Shown here: in pieces, positions 58,594 to 64,000 of the stretch
How positions within the stretch are numbered: position 1 is the first letter of the stretch
Layout: each line of letters begins with the position of its first letter
NCBI RefSeq assembly: GCF_025965855.1
Contig: NZ_JAOPWB010000162.1
Location: 1-64,000 of the forward strand
Length of the DNA: 64,000 nt
Direction: 5' to 3'
Source of the DNA: Mycobacterium sp.
Lineage (GTDB): Bacteria; Actinomycetota; Actinomycetes; Mycobacteriales; Mycobacteriaceae
Notes under the pieces: generated by a model
Seen by the model: only the letters and a program-made list of their open reading frames with translations
The model's database searches: none
What the model was told of the DNA's origin: nothing
Program-made: the position numbers and the translations under genes

Positions 58594-59934
58594 CAGGGCG
58601 GTGATCTCGGCGGCCGCCCGCTGGCCGGACCTGACGGCGCCGTCGAGGAATCCGGTCCATTCGTCCGCGGTCTCCGTGCCCGCCCAGTGAATCGGCCCGA
58701 CCGGCGCGCGCAACCACGGCCCGAATCGTGTCCACGACCCCGGCGGTACCGCCGCGGTGGGGCCGCCGGGCGCGAAATCCTCTGCGCCCCAACACTGGTC
58801 GACGTAGTCGAGGGGTTTGAGCGCATCGTCGCCGAACAGCGACGCGAAGCAGCGCAACGTGTCGCGGCGGCGCTGCTCGGTGGGCAGCGAGTCGAACGCG
58901 CGGGCATCGACGAAGCCCATCAGGATGCCCGGACCGTCGGGGTGCGGGCTGACGTCGAAGGTGACGAACACCGGGCCCTTGTCGGATAGCGCCTGCCCGG
59001 AGAACCCGTCGGCGCGCCAGAACGGCGTCTCGTAGGCGGCGTACGCCTTGCTGAGCCGGCCCTGCGGCCAGTGCCGGGAGAGTTGCTCGTACTCGGCGGG
59101 CAGCGGGGGTGCGAACTCGATCGACGCGCGGTGGGCCGGCGCGATCGCGACGATCACGAACCCGGCCTCGGCCGAGCCCGCGTCGGTCGTGACGGTGACC
59201 CCCGACCCGTGCCGCTCGATGCGGCGGACCGGTGCGCCCAGCACCACGCGCGCACCGAGTTCGGCGGCGGCGGCCTCGGCGATCTGCTGGGTGCCGCCCG
59301 GGAAACGGTCCTGCTGGGCGCCGTTCTCGACGTCGAGCAGCGGGTCCAGCCCCCCGGCCGCGTGCACGTAGCGTGCGGCGTGCAGCATCGACACCTCGTC
59401 GGGTTCGCAGCCCCACGTCACCCGGGCCACGATGGCCATCAGGTCGTGCGACGACGCGGACGCGCGCACCGAGCGCAACCACCCGCCGAGCGACATGCCG
59501 TCCAGCTGGCGGGCCCGGCGGGCGTCCCAGGGCGCCGCCACCGGGACGCTGCGGGCGATCCTCTCGAATTGCCAACGCAGCCGGCCGATGTCGAGCAGTC
59601 CGGTCAGCGACAGCTTGGGGATCGTGCCGCGGTAGGGGCGCGCCCAGCCGCGCCAGTGGATCACGTTCTTGCCGTCGTGGTGGGTCGGAATGGTCGGGAC
59701 CCGAAGCTCGGCCGCCAGCGCCAGGACGGCGTCTTGGGTCGGGCCGACAAAGGTGCCGCCCAGATCGGCGGGCAGCCCGGCGACGCTGCCGGTGAACGAG
59801 CGGCCGCCGACCCGGTCGCGCCCCTCGAAGACCAGGACGTCGTGGCCCTGTCGCGTCAGCTCCCGCGCCGCGGACAGCCCGGCAAATCCGGCACCGACCA
59901 CGACGACGTCGACGACCGGCGGCGGCTTTGTCAC
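58588..59934 (-). CDS. flavin monoamine oxidase family protein
   Basis: [40 protein letters not shown]...[32 protein letters not shown]. Confidence 0.92.
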   Translation of the reverse strand: MTKPPPVVDVVVVGAGFAGLSAARELTRQGHDVLVFEGRDRVGGRSFTGSVAGLPADLGGTFVGPTQDAVLALAAELRVPTIPTHHDGKNVIHWRGWARPYRGTIPKLSLTGLLDIGRLRWQFERIARSVPVAAPWDARRARQLDGMSLGGWLRSVRASASSHDLMAIVARVTWGCEPDEVSMLHAARYVHAAGGLDPLLDVENGAQQDRFPGGTQQIAEAAAAELGARVVLGAPVRRIERHGSGVTVTTDAGSAEAGFVIVAIAPAHRASIEFAPPLPAEYEQLSRHWPQGRLSKAYAAYETPFWRADGFSGQALSDKGPVFVTFDVSPHPDGPGILMGFVDARAFDSLPTEQRRRDTLRCFASLFGDDALKPLDYVDQCWGAEDFAPGGPTAAVPPGSWTRFGPWLRAPVGPIHWAGTETADEWTGFLDGAVRSGQRAAAEITALL

Positions 59935-60111
59935 GTCGTCTAGTCAACCGCATTTTGACGGTTTCGTAGGACAAATTTCGATTGCCGGTCTAACTAGGCT
60001 GTTGCGGGCCCGCGCTGTCGTCGGGCAGGTGCTAGCGCTGAAAGCGCTCCAACGTCGACTTGTTGCCCGCAATCGGCCCAAACTGCCCCAACAAGTCGAC
60101 GTTCGGGGCGC

Positions 60112-61235
60112 TTACGGCGCGACCGTCAGCCAGTCCTCGAAGCCGGACGGGTCGTGGCGGCCCAGCGCGCCGTGCTCGTACAGCCCCCAGCCCTCCACCG
60201 GATCCGCATCGCCGTCGCGGCACACCGCGCGGCCCACGTGGTCGATCACGCCGAAGCCGGACCGCGCGATGACGGCCGGGTCGGTCATGTCGTAAGTCAG
60301 CCGCTCGACAAACTTTTCGCCCTTCCACATGCCGTGCAGCCAGTCCGAATCGCCACCGTAGCCGCCGCCGACGTGGATGGGGACTCCCAGCTTGGACTCC
60401 ACGTCGAAGTGAACCGGGGTGCCGTCGGGGGCGGTCGCGTCGATGGTGGCGCCGGTCGGGATGCGGGTGCCGGACCGGTAGTGGATTTTGACTCGCGGCC
60501 AGCCCAGCTGCTCGACGCGGCCGTCGCGCCACACCCGGGTGCAATCGTTCAGCGAGCGGAACCCGCTGGGCTCCTCCTGGATGATCAGCACGATCGCGAA
60601 CTCGTCGAACGCCATCGGCACGTAGAGCCACCACATGCCCTCGAACGGTGGGTCGGCGGGCCGGCCCGCGGGCTCGGGTTCGCCGATCGGCCGGATGCCC
60701 CAGGACCGGTCGCGGCTGCCGAGCCAGGTCGAGGGGTCGACGGCGATCTCCTCGCCGTCGATCGCGATGCGTCCGCTCCAGCTGCCGAGCTGGGCGAATC
60801 GCTGCGCGTTCAGCGTCACCCGATTCCCGGACCGCAGGATGTGCGGCTGCTCCCGGACGACGTCGAAGAGGCCCTCCCAGGTGAGATCGGCGGCGATGCC
60901 CTCGGTTTCGTCGAGGACCAGTCGCAGCTTGCGCAGCGGTTCGCCGACCTCGATGCGGTAGCCGTTGACGTTCTGGTTCAGCCGGTCGGAGTCGATGGCG
61001 TCGGACAGGTGCACCGCCGTCTGCGTGTCCCCGCGCCGGACGAGCACGAACGCGTCCTTGACGCCCAGGTTGGGGTAGTAGCCGATGCCGCTGATCAAGA
61101 AGACGTTCCCGGTGCGGTCGTGGGCGTTGAAGTAGGAACGGTCGTAGAAGTTGCGGTCAGACGAACCCGCCCACGCGATGGGCTGGGGAACCTGATGTAC
61201 CGGGAACTCGTCGAGCGGGCCAAGTATTTGCGGCA

Positions 61236-61236
<1 letters not shown>
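60112..61236 (-). CDS. conserved hypothetical protein
   Basis: ATG 61236; 374 aa coherent protein (SSDRNFYDRSYFNAHDRTGNVFLISGIGYYPNLGVKDAFVLVR), abuts downstream phosphotransferase. Confidence 0.78.
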
Positions 61237-62412
<1,176 letters not shown>

Positions 62413-62413
62413 T

Positions 62414-63016
62414 ATGAAAGCAGACCGGTCCGACCTTGACAAGGCCCCCGGCGCCGGCCGCCCCCGGGATCCGCGCATCGACTCGGCGATCCTATCGGCG
62501 ACCGCGGAACTGCTTGTGGAGATCGGCTATTCCAACCTCAGCCTGGCCGCGGTGGCCGAGCGCGCCGGCACCACGAAATCGGCGCTGTATCGCCGGTGGT
62601 CGAGCAAGGCGGAACTGGTGCACGAGGCGGCGTTCCCGACGGCCCCCACCGCCCTGCAGGCTCCGGCCGGCGACATCGCCGCCGATGTCCGGATGATGAT
62701 CGAGGCCACCCGCGACGTGTTCACCACGCCCGTGGTGCGAGCGGCTCTGCCCGGCTTGGTTGCCGACATGACCGCCGATCACGCCCTGAACGCCCGCGTG
62801 ATGTCGCGCTTCGCCGACGTGTTCACGGCGGTGCGGGTGCGGCTGCGTGAGGCCATCGACCGGGGCGAGGCGCATCCCGACGTGGACCCGGACCGATTGA
62901 TCGAGTTGATGGGGGGAGCGACGATGCTGCGGATGTTGCTGCGACCGGAGGAAAAGCTGGACGACACCTGGGTGGAGCAGACGACCGCCATCGTCGTGCA
63001 CGGGGTAACGGGATGA
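62414..63016 (+). CDS. TetR/AcrR family transcriptional regulator
   Basis: DSAILSATAELLVEIGYSNLSLAAVAERAGTTKSALYRRWSSKAELVHEA. Confidence 0.92.
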   Translation: MKADRSDLDKAPGAGRPRDPRIDSAILSATAELLVEIGYSNLSLAAVAERAGTTKSALYRRWSSKAELVHEAAFPTAPTALQAPAGDIAADVRMMIEATRDVFTTPVVRAALPGLVADMTADHALNARVMSRFADVFTAVRVRLREAIDRGEAHPDVDPDRLIELMGGATMLRMLLRPEEKLDDTWVEQTTAIVVHGVTG

Positions 63017-63863
63017 CGGGGCGACTGGCGGGACGGGCCGCGATCGTCACCGGCGGCAGCCGCGGCCTGGGCCGGGCGCTCGCGGCGGAGGGCGCGGCGG
63101 TGGCGGTTGCCGGGCGCACCGAACAGGTATGGGACGACCGGTTGCCCGGAACCATCGGCGAGACGGTTGCCGAGGTCGAGGCGGCCGGCGGGCACGCCGT
63201 GGCGATCTGACGGACCGCGACGACGTCGCGCGGCTGGTCGGCGAGGCGCGAGACGCGTTGGGGCCCATCACGATTCTCGTCAACAACGCGGCGTTCACCG
63301 CGCCCGGCCGCCCGCCGGTGCCGGGCGCGCAGCCGCGCGCAAAGCCCGCCAAGGCCGCCGGCGGTGGCGGCAAGCCGGGCTGGCCGGGGTTCGTCAACAC
63401 GCCGTTGCAGGCGTTTCGCCGGCATTTCGACATCGCGGTGTTCGCCGCCTACGAGCTGATGCAACTGGTGTGCCCTGACATGATCGGCGCGGGCGGTGGC
63501 TCGATCATCAACATCACCTCAGTGGCGTCAAGGATGCCCGGCGACGGACCCTATGCCGACCGCGGCGGCGGGGTCCTGCCGGGTTACGGCGGATCCAAGG
63601 CGGCGCTCGAGCATCTCACCCAGTGCGCGGCCTACGACCTGGCCGACCACAACGTCGCGGTGAACGCGCTCTCGCCGCCGAAACCAATCCTCACCCCGGG
63701 CCTGGCCTACTATGCCCGCGAATTCATCGACACCGCCCCCGCCGATGAATTCGCAAGGGCGGCAGTGGAATTGGCGCTCGTGGACCCGGCCGTGGTCACC
63801 GGGCGCACGATCGGCCATCTGAACGTACTCGACGGCAGCTTCCGCCCGTTCACGCTGGGCTAG
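63013..63863 (+). pseudogene. SDR family oxidoreductase, frameshifted
   Basis: 63013..63210 (GRAAIVTGGSRGLGRALAAEGAAVAVAGRTE...GGHAVAI*) continues in another frame as DLTDRDDVARLVGEARDALGPITILVNNAAF...GYGGSKAALEHL... to 63863. Confidence 0.75.
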
Positions 63864-64000
63864 ACCGGCTTGGTCGCCGTGACGCCGTTGATGATCAGCG
63901 TGTACAGCCGGTGCCATTGCGGGGAACGAAACCCCGCGCGCAGCAGCAGAGCCGTGGCACGGCTCCTGGTGCGGGCCTTGCCGCGACGGCTGGTGGCCAG
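63860..64000 (-). CDS. TetR family regulator, C-terminal part (runs off window)
   Basis: Minus frame ends ...LLLRAGFRSPQWHRLYTLIINGVTATKPV*. Confidence 0.55.
   Translation of the reverse strand: MATSRRGKARTRSRATALLLRAGFRSPQWHRLYTLIINGVTATKPV

Noticed and set aside
58583-59974. 463-aa minus ORF in a second frame over the amine oxidase
   Set aside because: Arg/Pro-rich alternate frame; the 58588..59934 frame carries the FAD-binding and amine oxidase motifs.

Overview
The window is a GC-rich actinobacterial chromosome segment and is almost certainly from a nontuberculous Mycobacterium (DevR/DevS, Acg-type nitroreductases, hemophore-like proteins, UdgX). I support about 60 intact CDSs and four or five decayed genes. 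I saw no rRNA, tRNA, CRISPR array or transposase. Main blocks: (i) 3.6-11.3 kb, a DosR/dormancy-type locus (two Acg-family nitroreductases, devR-devS, an Rv2004c-like kinase) with eroded universal-stress-protein and WS/DGAT remnants; (ii) 12-13 kb, a divergent Hsp20/HspR-like MerR pair with a striking operator; (iii) 24.7-38.0 kb, a sugar-nucleotide and glycosyltransferase locus with a complete-looking ADP-heptose arm (gmhA, bifunctional hldE, gmhB fused to a GT2), two GT9 enzymes, a carbamoyltransferase and a UDP-Glc to UDP-GlcA to UDP-Xyl arm; (iv) 42.7-45.8 kb, a translationally coupled GT2 / acyl-CoA dehydrogenase / PIG-L deacetylase / NodS-like methyltransferase operon; (v) 49.0-53.7 kb, a CheB / STAS-HATPase / CheR-PAS / CheB module without other chemotaxis genes. 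By eye I found nine exact GTTT-N15/16-GGGTA elements (mycobacterial SigF-type promoters) just upstream of start codons, including the promoters of the heptose locus. I propose the window is a SigF-controlled stress/cell-envelope island. Product names come from motif recognition in the translations; no database search was run.
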